Shown here: one piece after another, positions 43,262 to 52,528 of the stretch
How positions within the stretch are numbered: the first letter of the stretch is position 1
Layout of the letters: every line of letters begins with the position of its first letter
Source: Massilia kyonggiensis
GTDB lineage: Bacteria; Pseudomonadota; Gammaproteobacteria; Burkholderiales; Burkholderiaceae_D
Direction: 5' to 3'
Assembly (NCBI RefSeq): GCF_024756235.1
Contig: NZ_JANUGY010000013.1
Coordinates: 86,962 to 150,961, forward strand
Length of the DNA: 64,000 bases
Notes under the pieces: generated by a model
What the model was told of the DNA's origin: nothing
Seen by the model: the letters and a program-made list of their open reading frames with translations, nothing else
Databases searched by the model: none
Position numbers and translations under genes: made by a program

Positions 43262-44793
43262 TGGCCGAGACGCCGAAGATCTGTGATTGGATCCGGGCCG
43301 CCGCACCAGGCGGCCGTCTCGTTTCCGACTCGCGCCGCGTGCGCAGCGGCGACGTGTTCTTCGCCTATCCGGGCGAGGCCGCCGACGGCCGCCGTTTCAT
43401 CCGCTCCGCCATCGAGAACGGTGCCGCCGCCGTCGTGTTCGACGATCGCGATTTCGACTTCGACGAAACGCTCGGCGTCCCGCATCTCGCCGTCGCCGAC
43501 CTGAAAAAGAACGCCGGCCCGATCGCGCACGCGTACTACGGCGCGCCCGATGCGGCCATGTTCACCGTCGGCGTCACGGGCACGAACGGCAAGACGTCGT
43601 GCGCGCTGTGGACCGCGCAGGCGCTCGCGCACCTGCACGAGACGGCCGCCGTCATCGGCACGCTGGGTGTCGGCCTCGTGCGCGGCCGCGCGGAACCGGA
43701 ATTCGACGCCACCGGCTACACGACGCCGGATGCCGTGCTGCTGGCGACGGAACTGGCCAGGCTGCGCGACGCGGGCGCGACGTCGCTCGCGATCGAGGTG
43801 TCGTCGATCGGCCTCGTCGAGCACCGCACGGCCGGCATGCACTTCGACGTGGCCGTGTTCACGAACCTCACGCGCGACCACCTGGACTACCACGGCGACA
43901 TGGCGGCGTACGAAGCCGCCAAGCGCCAGCTGTTCGACTGGCCGGGCCTGAAAACAGCCGTCGTCAACCTGGACGACGAAGCGGGCGTGCGCATCGCACG
44001 CCACCTGCGCGCCGCGCGCCCGGAAGTGGCCGTCCTCGGCTACACGCTGCGCGCCGTCCACGAACAGCCTGTTCTCGACGGCGTCGCGGTGCTGCGCGCA
44101 GCTAACCTGCGCAGCCGCCCGAACGGCAGCGAATTCCACATCGAGTCGCCGTACGGCAGCGCGGTCGCGCGCACGCACATGGTCGGCCATTTCAACGCGA
44201 GCAACGTGCTGGCCGTGCTGGGCGCGTTGCTGGCGAAAGGCGTCGACTTGCGCGCCGCGCTCGACGCCGTCGAAGCGCTCGTGCCCGCGCCGGGCCGCAT
44301 GCAGCAGCTGGGCGGCCAGGATGCGCCGATGGTCGTGATCGACTACGCGCACACGCCGGACGCGCTGGAAAAGACGCTCGAAGCGCTGCGCCAGGTCGCG
44401 CAGGAGCGGGGCGGTGCGCTGTGGTGCGTGTTCGGCTGCGGCGGCGACCGCGATCCGGGCAAGCGTCCGCAGATGGGCCGCATCGCGCAGATGGCCGAGC
44501 ACGTGCTCGTCACGAGCGACAACCCGCGCAGCGAGGAACCGCGCGCGATCATCGAGCAGATCGTGGCCGGCATGGATCCGCACCACCCGACGTCGACGCA
44601 CCAGGCCATCGAGGACCGCGCCGCCGCGATCCTGTCGGCCGTGAAGCATGCCGCGAAGCCGGACGTGATCCTGCTTGCGGGGAAGGGCCATGAGCCGTAC
44701 CAGGAAATCAAGGGCCGGAAGATTCCGTTTTCCGACGCCGACCATGCCGCGCTGGCGCTGACCGCGCGGCTCACCATGATGAGGACCGTCTGA
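43261..44793 (+). CDS. murE: UDP-MurNAc-tripeptide synthetase MurE
   Basis: The 510-residue Mur ligase has the ATP loop GVTGTNGKTSCALW, the central domain with NLTRDHLDYHG, and the substrate-selecting DNPRSEEP motif that denotes meso-diaminopimelate as the added residue. It catalyses the third amino acid addition to UDP-MurNAc in the cytoplasm. The start used is the ATG at 43261, which shares its A with the ftsI stop and follows a GAGGAGAG ribosome site; a TTG three bases earlier is less likely. Confidence 0.97.
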   Translation: MAETPKICDWIRAAAPGGRLVSDSRRVRSGDVFFAYPGEAADGRRFIRSAIENGAAAVVFDDRDFDFDETLGVPHLAVADLKKNAGPIAHAYYGAPDAAMFTVGVTGTNGKTSCALWTAQALAHLHETAAVIGTLGVGLVRGRAEPEFDATGYTTPDAVLLATELARLRDAGATSLAIEVSSIGLVEHRTAGMHFDVAVFTNLTRDHLDYHGDMAAYEAAKRQLFDWPGLKTAVVNLDDEAGVRIARHLRAARPEVAVLGYTLRAVHEQPVLDGVAVLRAANLRSRPNGSEFHIESPYGSAVARTHMVGHFNASNVLAVLGALLAKGVDLRAALDAVEALVPAPGRMQQLGGQDAPMVVIDYAHTPDALEKTLEALRQVAQERGGALWCVFGCGGDRDPGKRPQMGRIAQMAEHVLVTSDNPRSEEPRAIIEQIVAGMDPHHPTSTHQAIEDRAAAILSAVKHAAKPDVILLAGKGHEPYQEIKGRKIPFSDADHAALALTARLTMMRTV

Positions 44794-46166
44794 TGATTCG
44801 TGGCTCGATCGAGCAAGTGCTGGCATCCATCGAAGGCGCGCGCATCACGCGCGACGCGTACTTCCAGGGTGTGTCGACCGACAGCCGGCAGGTGATGCCG
44901 GGGTCGCTGTTCGTCGCCCTGCGCGGCGACCGCTTCGATGCCCACGACTTCCTCGGCCAGCTGGCGGACAAGCCGGTGGCGGCCGTCGTCGTCGAGCGCC
45001 TGCCCGAACGCTATCCGCTGCCGGCCATCGTCGTGCCGGACACGCTCGCCGCGCTGGGCCGCATCGGCAATTTCTGGCGCCGCCGCTTCGCCATCCCCGT
45101 CATCGGCGTCACGGGCAGCAACGGCAAGACGACGGTCAAGGAAATGATCTCGGCGATCCTCGTGGCGGCCCATGGCGCGGAAGGCCGCCTGGCCACGCAG
45201 GGCAATTTGAACAACGAGATCGGCGTGCCGCTGACCGTGACGCGCCTGACGGACGCGCACAAGGCCGCCGTCGTGGAACTGGGCATGAACCACCCGGGCG
45301 AGATCGCGCGCCTGGCCGCCATCGCCGAGCCGACCGTCGCCCTCGTCAACAACGCGCAGCGCGAGCACCAGGAATTCATGCATACCGTGGAAGCGGTGGC
45401 GCGCGAGAACGGCGCCGTGCTGCAGGCGTTGCCGGCGGACGGCGTGGCCGTGTTCCCGGGCGATGACGAGTACACCGGCCTGTGGCGCGGACTGGCGGGC
45501 GACCGCAAGGTGCTGACGTTCGGCCTCTCCGATGCATGCGACGTGCGCGCGACGTACACGGTGACCGAATTCGGCAGCGAACTCGCCGTCACCGCGGGTG
45601 TCGAACGCTGCACGATCAAACTGAACGCCGCCGGCGTCCACAACGTCCGCAATGCGCTGGCCGCCACCGCCTGCGCGCTCGCGGCGGGCACACCCGTCGA
45701 CGCCATCGTGCGCGGCCTGGAAGCCTTTGCGCCGGTCAGCGGCCGCCTGCAGCGCAAGCAGGCCGCGAACGGCGCCACGATCATCGACGATACGTACAAC
45801 GCCAACCCCGACTCCGTGCGCGCCGCCATCGACGTGCTCGCGCAATACCCGTCGCCGCGCGTCCTCGTGCTGGGCGACATGGGAGAAGTTGGCACGCAAG
45901 GACCTGAGTTTCACCAGGAAATCGGTGCCTATGCCGCAAGCCGCGGCATCGATACCGTGCTCGCGACCGGCGAACTGGCTCGCCACATGGCCGGATCGGG
46001 AGCGCAACACTACGAGCAGTTCGACGAATTATTGGCAGCACTGGATCAAAAACTGGGCAGCAAATCTGACGCAACTGTGTTGGTGAAGGGCTCGCGCTTC
46101 ATGAAGATGGAGCGCGTGGTCCAACACCTGACCGCATCAACCAACACCGGCAAGGAAGCCCACTAG
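44793..46166 (+). CDS. murF: UDP-MurNAc-tripeptide-D-Ala-D-Ala ligase MurF
   Basis: The 457-residue Mur ligase begins with the short N-terminal domain (VSTDSRQVMPGSLFVALRGD), then the ATP loop GVTGSNGKTTVKEMIS, the domain with VVELGMNHPGEIARL, and the C-terminal IIDDTYNANPDSVRAAIDVL. It adds the D-Ala-D-Ala dipeptide to UDP-MurNAc-tripeptide. A one-base TGATG overlap couples it to murE. GC content falls slightly toward its end (from about 45880). Confidence 0.97.
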   Translation: MIRGSIEQVLASIEGARITRDAYFQGVSTDSRQVMPGSLFVALRGDRFDAHDFLGQLADKPVAAVVVERLPERYPLPAIVVPDTLAALGRIGNFWRRRFAIPVIGVTGSNGKTTVKEMISAILVAAHGAEGRLATQGNLNNEIGVPLTVTRLTDAHKAAVVELGMNHPGEIARLAAIAEPTVALVNNAQREHQEFMHTVEAVARENGAVLQALPADGVAVFPGDDEYTGLWRGLAGDRKVLTFGLSDACDVRATYTVTEFGSELAVTAGVERCTIKLNAAGVHNVRNALAATACALAAGTPVDAIVRGLEAFAPVSGRLQRKQAANGATIIDDTYNANPDSVRAAIDVLAQYPSPRVLVLGDMGEVGTQGPEFHQEIGAYAASRGIDTVLATGELARHMAGSGAQHYEQFDELLAALDQKLGSKSDATVLVKGSRFMKMERVVQHLTASTNTGKEAH

Positions 46167-46170
46167 ACTT

Positions 46171-47340
46171 ATGCTGCTTTGGCTCGCACAATATTTTCAG
46201 GACTATCTCGGTCCGCTGCGCGTTTTTAACTACATCACGTTCCGCGCCGTGTTCGCGACCATCACCGCGATCAGCATCGGCATGCTGTGCGGCCCGGCCG
46301 TGATCCGCAAGCTTACCGAGATGAAGGTCGGCCAGGCCGTGCGCACGTACGGTCCGCAGACCCACCTGTCCAAGCACGGCACCCCGACCATGGGCGGGGT
46401 GCTCGTGCTGATCGCCATCGGCATCTCGACGCTGCTGTGGTGCGACCTCTCGAACCGCCTGATCTGGCCCGTTCTCGTCGTCACGCTGGGCTTCGGCGCC
46501 ATCGGCTGGGTCGACGACTACCGCAAGGTCGTCTACAAGGATCCCGAGGGCATGCGCTCGGGCGAAAAGTATTTCTGGATGTCGCTGATCGGCATCACGT
46601 CGTCGCTTTACCTCGCGTTCTCCGTGTCCGCCGCGACGCCGTGGGAAGTGTGGCAGCTGTTCTTCGCGTGGGTGCAGTCCGGCTTCTCGATGGACCTGCC
46701 GCCCAAGGCCGACCTGATCGTCCCGTTCTTCAAGACCATCAGCTATCCGCTGGGCGTGTGGGGCTTCATCGCGCTGACTTATTGCGTGATCGTGGGCGCG
46801 TCGAACGCCGTCAATTTCACGGATGGCCTCGACGGCCTCGCCATCATGCCGACCGTGATGGTCGGCGGCGCGCTGGGCCTGTTCGCTTATCTCACCGGTA
46901 ACGCGACGTATTCGAAATACCTGTTCATCCCGCACATCCCGGGCGCCGGCGAGCTGCTGATCTTCTGCGGCGCGATGGCGGGCGCAGGCCTCGCCTTCCT
47001 CTGGTATAACGCGCACCCCGCGCAGATGTTCATGGGCGACGTGGGCGCGCTGGCGCTGGGCGGCGCACTCGGCACCATCGCCGTCATCGTGCGCCAGGAG
47101 ATCGTCCTGTTCATCATGGGCGGCGTGTTCGTCGCCGAGACGCTGTCCGTGATCATCCAGGTCGGCTGGTTCAAGTATACGAAAAAGAAGTACGGGCAGG
47201 GACGGCGCGTATTCCTGATGGCGCCGCTGCACCACCATTTCGAACAGAAAGGCTGGAAGGAGACCAAGGTCGTCGTGCGCTTCTGGATCGTGACGATGAT
47301 CCTGGTCCTCATCGGCTTCTCCACCCTGAAACTGCGCTGA
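46171..47340 (+). CDS. mraY: Phospho-MurNAc-pentapeptide translocase MraY
   Basis: The 389-residue membrane enzyme has about ten membrane segments with the acidic motifs of the family: GWVDDYRKV near the second cytoplasmic loop, NFTDGLDGLA and MFMGDVGALALGGALG. The HHHFEQKGWKETKVVVRFWI end is also typical. MraY transfers phospho-MurNAc-pentapeptide to undecaprenyl phosphate to make lipid I. It starts 4 bp after murF, with the ATG in AGACTTATGCTGCT. Confidence 0.97.
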   Translation: MLLWLAQYFQDYLGPLRVFNYITFRAVFATITAISIGMLCGPAVIRKLTEMKVGQAVRTYGPQTHLSKHGTPTMGGVLVLIAIGISTLLWCDLSNRLIWPVLVVTLGFGAIGWVDDYRKVVYKDPEGMRSGEKYFWMSLIGITSSLYLAFSVSAATPWEVWQLFFAWVQSGFSMDLPPKADLIVPFFKTISYPLGVWGFIALTYCVIVGASNAVNFTDGLDGLAIMPTVMVGGALGLFAYLTGNATYSKYLFIPHIPGAGELLIFCGAMAGAGLAFLWYNAHPAQMFMGDVGALALGGALGTIAVIVRQEIVLFIMGGVFVAETLSVIIQVGWFKYTKKKYGQGRRVFLMAPLHHHFEQKGWKETKVVVRFWIVTMILVLIGFSTLKLR

Positions 47341-47341
47341 T

Positions 47342-48838
47342 ATGAACTACGAAGGCAAAACCGCACTGGTACTGGGGCTCGGCGAATCGGGCCTGGCGAT
47401 GGCGCTGTGGCTCGCTGCTTGCCGCGCCCGCGTGCGCGTCGCAGACACCCGCGCGGAGCCGGCACGCCTGCCCGCGCTGCGCGCCGCGGTGCCGGATGCG
47501 GACTTCGTCGCCGGCCCGTTCGCGGCGAGCCTGCTGGACGGCGTGGACTTCGTGGCCGTCAGCCCCGGCCTGGCGCCGAACCGCGAATTGGCCGAGATCG
47601 CGCCGGCAGCAAGCCAGCGTCACGTGCCGCTGTGGGGCGAGATCGAGCTGTTCGCGCAGGCGCTGTCGAACCTGAAGGCGGAGCAGGGGTATTCCCCGAA
47701 AGTCATCGCCATCACGGGCACGAACGGCAAGACGACGGTGACGAGCCTCACGGGCCTGCTGTGCCGCCGCGCCGGTCTCACGACGAAGGTCGCCGGCAAC
47801 ATCAGCCCCGCCGCGCTGGACGTGCTCCGCGAAGTCATCGACGCGAACGAGCTGCCGCAGGCGTGGGTGCTCGAACTCTCCAGCTTCCAGCTGCACACGA
47901 CGTACAGCCTGAACCCGGACGCCGCGACCGTCCTGAACATCACGCAGGACCACCTCGACTGGCACGGCAGCATGGCCGCCTATGCCGCCGACAAGGCCCG
48001 CATCTTCGGCGCCGACACGGTCCGTGTGCTGAACCGCGACGACGCGACCGTGATGGGCATGACGGCGCCGGGCGCCGCGATCACGACGTTCGGCACGGGC
48101 GAGCCGGATGCGCCGGGCAGCTTCGGCCTCGTAAACGAGCGTGGCGTGCTGTGGCTCGCGAATGCGAATCCTGGTGAAGAACCGGAAAAGAAGAAAAAGA
48201 AGAACGAGCCTGCCGAACCCGTCGACGTCATCGTCAACCGGCTGATGCCCGCCGACGCGCTGCGCATCCGCGGCCTACACAATGCCTCCAACGCGCTGGC
48301 CGCGCTGGCCCTGTGCCGCGCTTGCGGCCTGCCGCTGGCGCCGCTGCTGCACGGCCTGCGCGAATACCAGGGCGAGCCGCACCGCGTGGAGCTGATCACC
48401 AGCATCGACAACGTCGAGTACTACGACGATTCCAAGGGCACGAACGTGGGCGCCACCGTCGCCGCGCTGGAAGGCCTGGGCAAGACGTTCGGCGAGACGG
48501 ACCGCCAGATCCTGCTCATCGCGGGCGGCGACGGCAAGGGCCAGGATTTCAGCCCGCTCGCGGGTCCGTGCTCGCGCTACGTGCGTGCCGTGCTGCTGAT
48601 CGGCCGCGACGGTCCCGCGATCGGCGCCGCGCTGGCGCCCTCCGGCGTGCCTTGCTTCGAGCTGCCGGGATTGCCGGAGGCCGTGCGCCGCGCGAGCGGC
48701 CTGGCGAAATCCGGCGACGTCGTGCTGCTGTCGCCCGCGTGCGCGAGCCTGGACATGTTCACGAATTACGCGCACCGCGCGCAGGTGTTCATCGACGCCG
48801 TGCGCGACATCGCGCTCGAGAAGGGACAGGAGCTCTGA
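47342..48838 (+). CDS. murD: UDP-MurNAc-L-alanine:D-glutamate ligase MurD
   Basis: The 498-residue ligase has the ATP loop ITGTNGKTTVTSL, the LELSSFQLHTTYSL segment, NITQDHLDWHG and the C-terminal NVEYYDDSKGTNVGATVAAL. It adds D-glutamate to UDP-MurNAc-L-Ala. It is longer than the roughly 440 residues of E. coli MurD, in part because of a charged insertion near residues 275-295 with GEEPEKKKKKNEPAE. The stop overlaps the ftsW start by one base (TGATG). Confidence 0.97.
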   Translation: MNYEGKTALVLGLGESGLAMALWLAACRARVRVADTRAEPARLPALRAAVPDADFVAGPFAASLLDGVDFVAVSPGLAPNRELAEIAPAASQRHVPLWGEIELFAQALSNLKAEQGYSPKVIAITGTNGKTTVTSLTGLLCRRAGLTTKVAGNISPAALDVLREVIDANELPQAWVLELSSFQLHTTYSLNPDAATVLNITQDHLDWHGSMAAYAADKARIFGADTVRVLNRDDATVMGMTAPGAAITTFGTGEPDAPGSFGLVNERGVLWLANANPGEEPEKKKKKNEPAEPVDVIVNRLMPADALRIRGLHNASNALAALALCRACGLPLAPLLHGLREYQGEPHRVELITSIDNVEYYDDSKGTNVGATVAALEGLGKTFGETDRQILLIAGGDGKGQDFSPLAGPCSRYVRAVLLIGRDGPAIGAALAPSGVPCFELPGLPEAVRRASGLAKSGDVVLLSPACASLDMFTNYAHRAQVFIDAVRDIALEKGQEL

Positions 48839-50055
48839 TGGCTTTCCAGATTCCCTTCAAGTTCGGCGGCAGTGCGAGCGACGCGCCTATCGCGACGCGC
48901 GCACGGCCGTCGCGCATGATGGAATACGACCAGCCGCTCGTGTGGGTCGTGGTGCTGCTGATGCTGTTCGGGATGGTGATGGTGTACTCGGCATCGATCG
49001 CGCTGCCGGATTCGCCCAAGTTCGCCTACCTCGCCGGCAAGAACAATTATTTCCTGGTGCGCCAGGCCATGTTCATCGCGATCTCGATGGTGGCGGGCCT
49101 GTTCGTCTTCCGCATCCCGGTCGCGACGTGGCAGCGCTTTGCGCCGCTGATGTTCGTCGCCACCCTGGTCCTGCTGGCGATGGTGCTGATCCCCGGCGTC
49201 GGCGTGGTCGTCAACGGCGCCCGGCGCTGGCTGTCGCTGAAGATCTTCAACCTGCAGCCGTCCGAGATCATGAAGGTCGTTTCGGTGCTGTATGCGGCCG
49301 ACTTCACGGTGCGCAAGCAGCAGTACATGCACAAGCTGACGAAAGGCTTCATGCCGATGGCCGCCGCGATGGCGCTCGTCGGCGCGCTGCTGATGCTCGA
49401 GCCCGACCTGGGCGCGTTCGGCGTCGTCGTCTGCATCTCGATGGGCATCCTGTTCCTCGGCGGCTTCAACATGATCTGGTTCGGCGGCATCGGCGCCATC
49501 CTCGTGCTCGTGTTCTCGACCATCATCGCGCTGTCGCCGTTCCGCCGCGCGCGCATGTTCGCGTACATGAACCCGTGGGAAGAGGGCAATGCACTGGACA
49601 AGGCGTACCAGCTGACGCACTCGCTGATCGCGTTCGGCCGCGGCGAGTTCTTCGGCGTGGGCCTGGGCGGTTCCGTCGAAAAGCTGCACTACCTGCCGGA
49701 AGCGCACACGGACTTCATCATGGCCGTCATCGGCGAGGAACTGGGTCTCGTCGGCGTGCTCGTCGTGATTGGCCTGTTCTACTGGCTCGTCAAGCGCGCC
49801 TTCGACATCGGCCGCCAGGCCATCGCGCTGGAACAGCACTTCGCCGGCCTTGCCGCGAAAGGCATCGGCATCTGGATCGGCGTGCAGGTGTTCATCAACA
49901 TGGGCGTGAACCTGGGCCTGCTGCCCACGAAGGGCCTGACGTTGCCGCTGATGAGCTACGGCGGTTCCGGCGTGCTGTTCAACTGCGTCGGTCTCGCGAT
50001 CCTGCTGCGCATCGATTACGAAAACCGGGTACGGATGCGGGGAGGCCGTCAATGA
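48838..50055 (+). CDS. ftsW: Septal peptidoglycan polymerase FtsW
   Basis: The 405-residue SEDS-family protein has ten membrane segments, with VMVYSASIALPDSP early, LEPDLGAFGVVVCISMGILF in the middle and MSYGGSGVLFNCVGLAILLRI at the end. FtsW polymerises glycan strands from lipid II at the septum with FtsI. The start was placed at the ATG that shares its A with the murD stop. The N-terminal cytosolic 35 residues are a normal extension. Confidence 0.96.
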   Translation: MAFQIPFKFGGSASDAPIATRARPSRMMEYDQPLVWVVVLLMLFGMVMVYSASIALPDSPKFAYLAGKNNYFLVRQAMFIAISMVAGLFVFRIPVATWQRFAPLMFVATLVLLAMVLIPGVGVVVNGARRWLSLKIFNLQPSEIMKVVSVLYAADFTVRKQQYMHKLTKGFMPMAAAMALVGALLMLEPDLGAFGVVVCISMGILFLGGFNMIWFGGIGAILVLVFSTIIALSPFRRARMFAYMNPWEEGNALDKAYQLTHSLIAFGRGEFFGVGLGGSVEKLHYLPEAHTDFIMAVIGEELGLVGVLVVIGLFYWLVKRAFDIGRQAIALEQHFAGLAAKGIGIWIGVQVFINMGVNLGLLPTKGLTLPLMSYGGSGVLFNCVGLAILLRIDYENRVRMRGGRQ

Positions 50056-51134
50056 CAAAACGCTTGATGATCATGGCGGCCGGCACGGGCGGCCACATCT
50101 TCCCCGGCATCGCCATCGCGCAATCGATGCGCGAGCGCGGCTGGGAAGTGTCGTGGCTGGGCACGATGCACGGCATGGAAAAGGACATCGTGCCGAAGCA
50201 CGGCATCCCGATGGACTCGATCGACTTCGCCGGCATGCGCGGCAAGGGCATCGCGCACACGGTGTCCGGCGCGTTCAAGCTCGTCGCCAGCTTTGCCTCG
50301 TGCCGCAAGTATCTCGCGCTGCGCAAGCCAGACGTCGTGCTGGGCATGGGCGGCTACGTGACGGTGCCGGGCGGGATGATGGCGCGCTCGCGCGGCATTC
50401 CGCTGGCGCTCGTGAACGCGGATGCCGCTTTGCTCCTGTCGAACAAGACCCTGACGCCGCTCGCCCAGCGCGTGCTGTTCGGCTTCCCGGCCGATTTCGG
50501 CAAGGCTGCCGGTAAAGCGGTCGTCACCGGCAACCCGGTGCGCAAGGAGATCCTCGAGATGCCGTCGCCGGGCCACCGCTTCGCGGGCCGCACCGGGCCG
50601 CTGAACATCCTCGTCGTGGGCGGCAGTCTCGGTGCCAAGGTGCTGAACGATAGCGTGCCGGCCGCGCTGGCGCTGATCCCGGAAGGCTTGCGGCCGACCG
50701 TGACCCACCAGTCGGGCAAGAAGAACATCGATGCGCTGCGTGCCGCGTACGCCCAGGCGGGAGTCTCCGCCAACGTCGTCGACTTCATCGACGACATGGC
50801 GGCGGAATACGCGAATGCGGATCTCGTGATCTGCCGCGCCGGCGCGATCACCGTGTCGGAACTGACGGCGGCCGGCGTTGCGAGCGTGCTCGTGCCGTTC
50901 GTCGCCAGCACGACGAGCCACCAGCGCGACAACGCGATCTGGATGGCGGGGCAGAAGGCGGCCGTGCACCTGCCGCAAGGCGAACTGAATCCGCAGCAGC
51001 TGGCAAGGCTGCTGCAAACCACCACGCGCGACGACTGCCTGGCGATGGCCGAGGCGGCGCAGGCGGTGGGACGGCGCGACGCCAATGCGGCGATCGCGCG
51101 CGTACTTGAAGAACTGGCGAACGGCGGACAATGA
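50052..51134 (+). CDS. murG: UDP-GlcNAc transferase MurG
   Basis: The 360-residue glycosyltransferase has the N-terminal IMAAGTGGHIFPGIAIAQSM loop, LGMGGYVTVPGGMMA, and the C-terminal UDP-GlcNAc region with LVVGGSLGAKVLND, ICRAGAITVSELTAAG. It adds GlcNAc to lipid I to give lipid II at the inner face of the membrane. Its start overlaps ftsW and its stop overlaps murC by 4 bp each. Confidence 0.97.
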   Translation: MTKRLMIMAAGTGGHIFPGIAIAQSMRERGWEVSWLGTMHGMEKDIVPKHGIPMDSIDFAGMRGKGIAHTVSGAFKLVASFASCRKYLALRKPDVVLGMGGYVTVPGGMMARSRGIPLALVNADAALLLSNKTLTPLAQRVLFGFPADFGKAAGKAVVTGNPVRKEILEMPSPGHRFAGRTGPLNILVVGGSLGAKVLNDSVPAALALIPEGLRPTVTHQSGKKNIDALRAAYAQAGVSANVVDFIDDMAAEYANADLVICRAGAITVSELTAAGVASVLVPFVASTTSHQRDNAIWMAGQKAAVHLPQGELNPQQLARLLQTTTRDDCLAMAEAAQAVGRRDANAAIARVLEELANGGQ

Positions 51135-52528
51135 AACACAAGATCAAACATATTCACTTCGTCGGCATCGGCGGCAGCGGCATGAGCGGCATCGCGGAAG
51201 TGCTGCTCAACCTCGGCTATAAAGTGTCGGGCTCCGACCTCGCGTCGAACGCGGCCAGCCAGCGCCTGCAGCAGCTGGGCGCGGACGTGCGCATCGGCCA
51301 CGCGGCGGACAACATCGCGGGTGCGGATGCCGTCGTCACGTCGACCGCCGTCAACGAAGCGAATCCGGAAGTCGTCGCCGCGCGCGCCGCGAAAGTCCCC
51401 ATCGTCCCGCGCGCGATCATGCTGGGTGAGCTGATGCGCCTGAAGCGCGGCATTGCCATCGCCGGCACGCACGGCAAGACCACGACGACGAGCCTCGTCG
51501 CCTCCGTGCTCGCGCAGGGCGGCCTCGATCCGACGTTCGTCATCGGCGGGCGCCTGAACAGCGCCGGCGCCAACGCGAAGCTGGGCACCGGCGACTACAT
51601 CGTGGCCGAGGCGGACGAGTCGGACGCGTCGTTCCTGAACCTGTCGCCGATGATCGAGGTGATCACCAACATCGACGCCGACCACATGGACACGTACGAG
51701 CACGACTTCGAGAAGCTGAAGGCGGCGTTCGTCAACTTCACGCACCGCCTGCCGTTCTACGGACGCGCCATGATGTGCATCGACGACGCGAACGTGCGCG
51801 CGATCCTGCCGCAGGTGACCAAGCCGGTGACGACCTACGGCTTCTCGGAAGATGCCGAAGTGCGCGCCCTGAACGCGCGCGCCGTCGGCATCCAGATGCA
51901 TTTCACCGTGCGCCAGCAGGGCTATCCGGACACGGACTTCGTGCTGAACCAGCCGGGCATGCACAACGTGCTGAATGCCTGCTCCGCGATCGCGATCGCA
52001 CGCGAGATCGGCGTGCCGGACGAGGCGACGGCGCAGGGCCTGCGCGAATTCAACGGCGTGGGCCGCCGCTTCACGCGCTATGGCGAGATCGAACTGCCGC
52101 AGGGCGGCAGCTTCACCCTGGTCGACGACTATGGCCACCACCCGGTGGAAGCGCAGGTGACGCTGGCCGCCGCGCGCGCCGCGTATCCGGGCCGCCGCCT
52201 CGTGCTGGCGTTCCAGCCGCACCGCTATTCGCGCACCCGCGACCTGTTCGAGGACTTCGTCAAGGTGCTGGCCGCGCCCGACGTGCTGCTGCTGGCCGAG
52301 GTATATCCGGCCGGCGAGGCGCCGATCGTGGCGGCGGACGGCCGCGCGCTCGCACGCGCGCTGCGCGCGGGCGGCGGTGTCGAACCGGTTTTCGTGGAAG
52401 CGATCGCCGACATGCCGGCGACGATCCTCAAGGTGGCGCGCGACGGCGACGTCGTGCTCACCATGGGCGCCGGCTCCATCGGCGGCGTTCCCCATCAACT
52501 GACATCGAATCAAAAGGTAGCATCGTGA
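51131..52528 (+). CDS. murC: UDP-MurNAc-L-alanine ligase MurC
   Basis: The 465-residue ligase has the N-terminal Rossmann domain (HIHFVGIGGSGMSGIAEVLL), ATP loop GTHGKTTTTSLVASVL, EADESDASFLNLSP and the C-terminal DDYGHHPVEAQVTLAAAR. It catalyses the first peptide addition, L-alanine to UDP-MurNAc. Its position after murG and before ddl is the usual dcw order. Its stop overlaps the GTG start of ddl (GTGA). Confidence 0.97.
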   Translation: MKHKIKHIHFVGIGGSGMSGIAEVLLNLGYKVSGSDLASNAASQRLQQLGADVRIGHAADNIAGADAVVTSTAVNEANPEVVAARAAKVPIVPRAIMLGELMRLKRGIAIAGTHGKTTTTSLVASVLAQGGLDPTFVIGGRLNSAGANAKLGTGDYIVAEADESDASFLNLSPMIEVITNIDADHMDTYEHDFEKLKAAFVNFTHRLPFYGRAMMCIDDANVRAILPQVTKPVTTYGFSEDAEVRALNARAVGIQMHFTVRQQGYPDTDFVLNQPGMHNVLNACSAIAIAREIGVPDEATAQGLREFNGVGRRFTRYGEIELPQGGSFTLVDDYGHHPVEAQVTLAAARAAYPGRRLVLAFQPHRYSRTRDLFEDFVKVLAAPDVLLLAEVYPAGEAPIVAADGRALARALRAGGGVEPVFVEAIADMPATILKVARDGDVVLTMGAGSIGGVPHQLTSNQKVAS

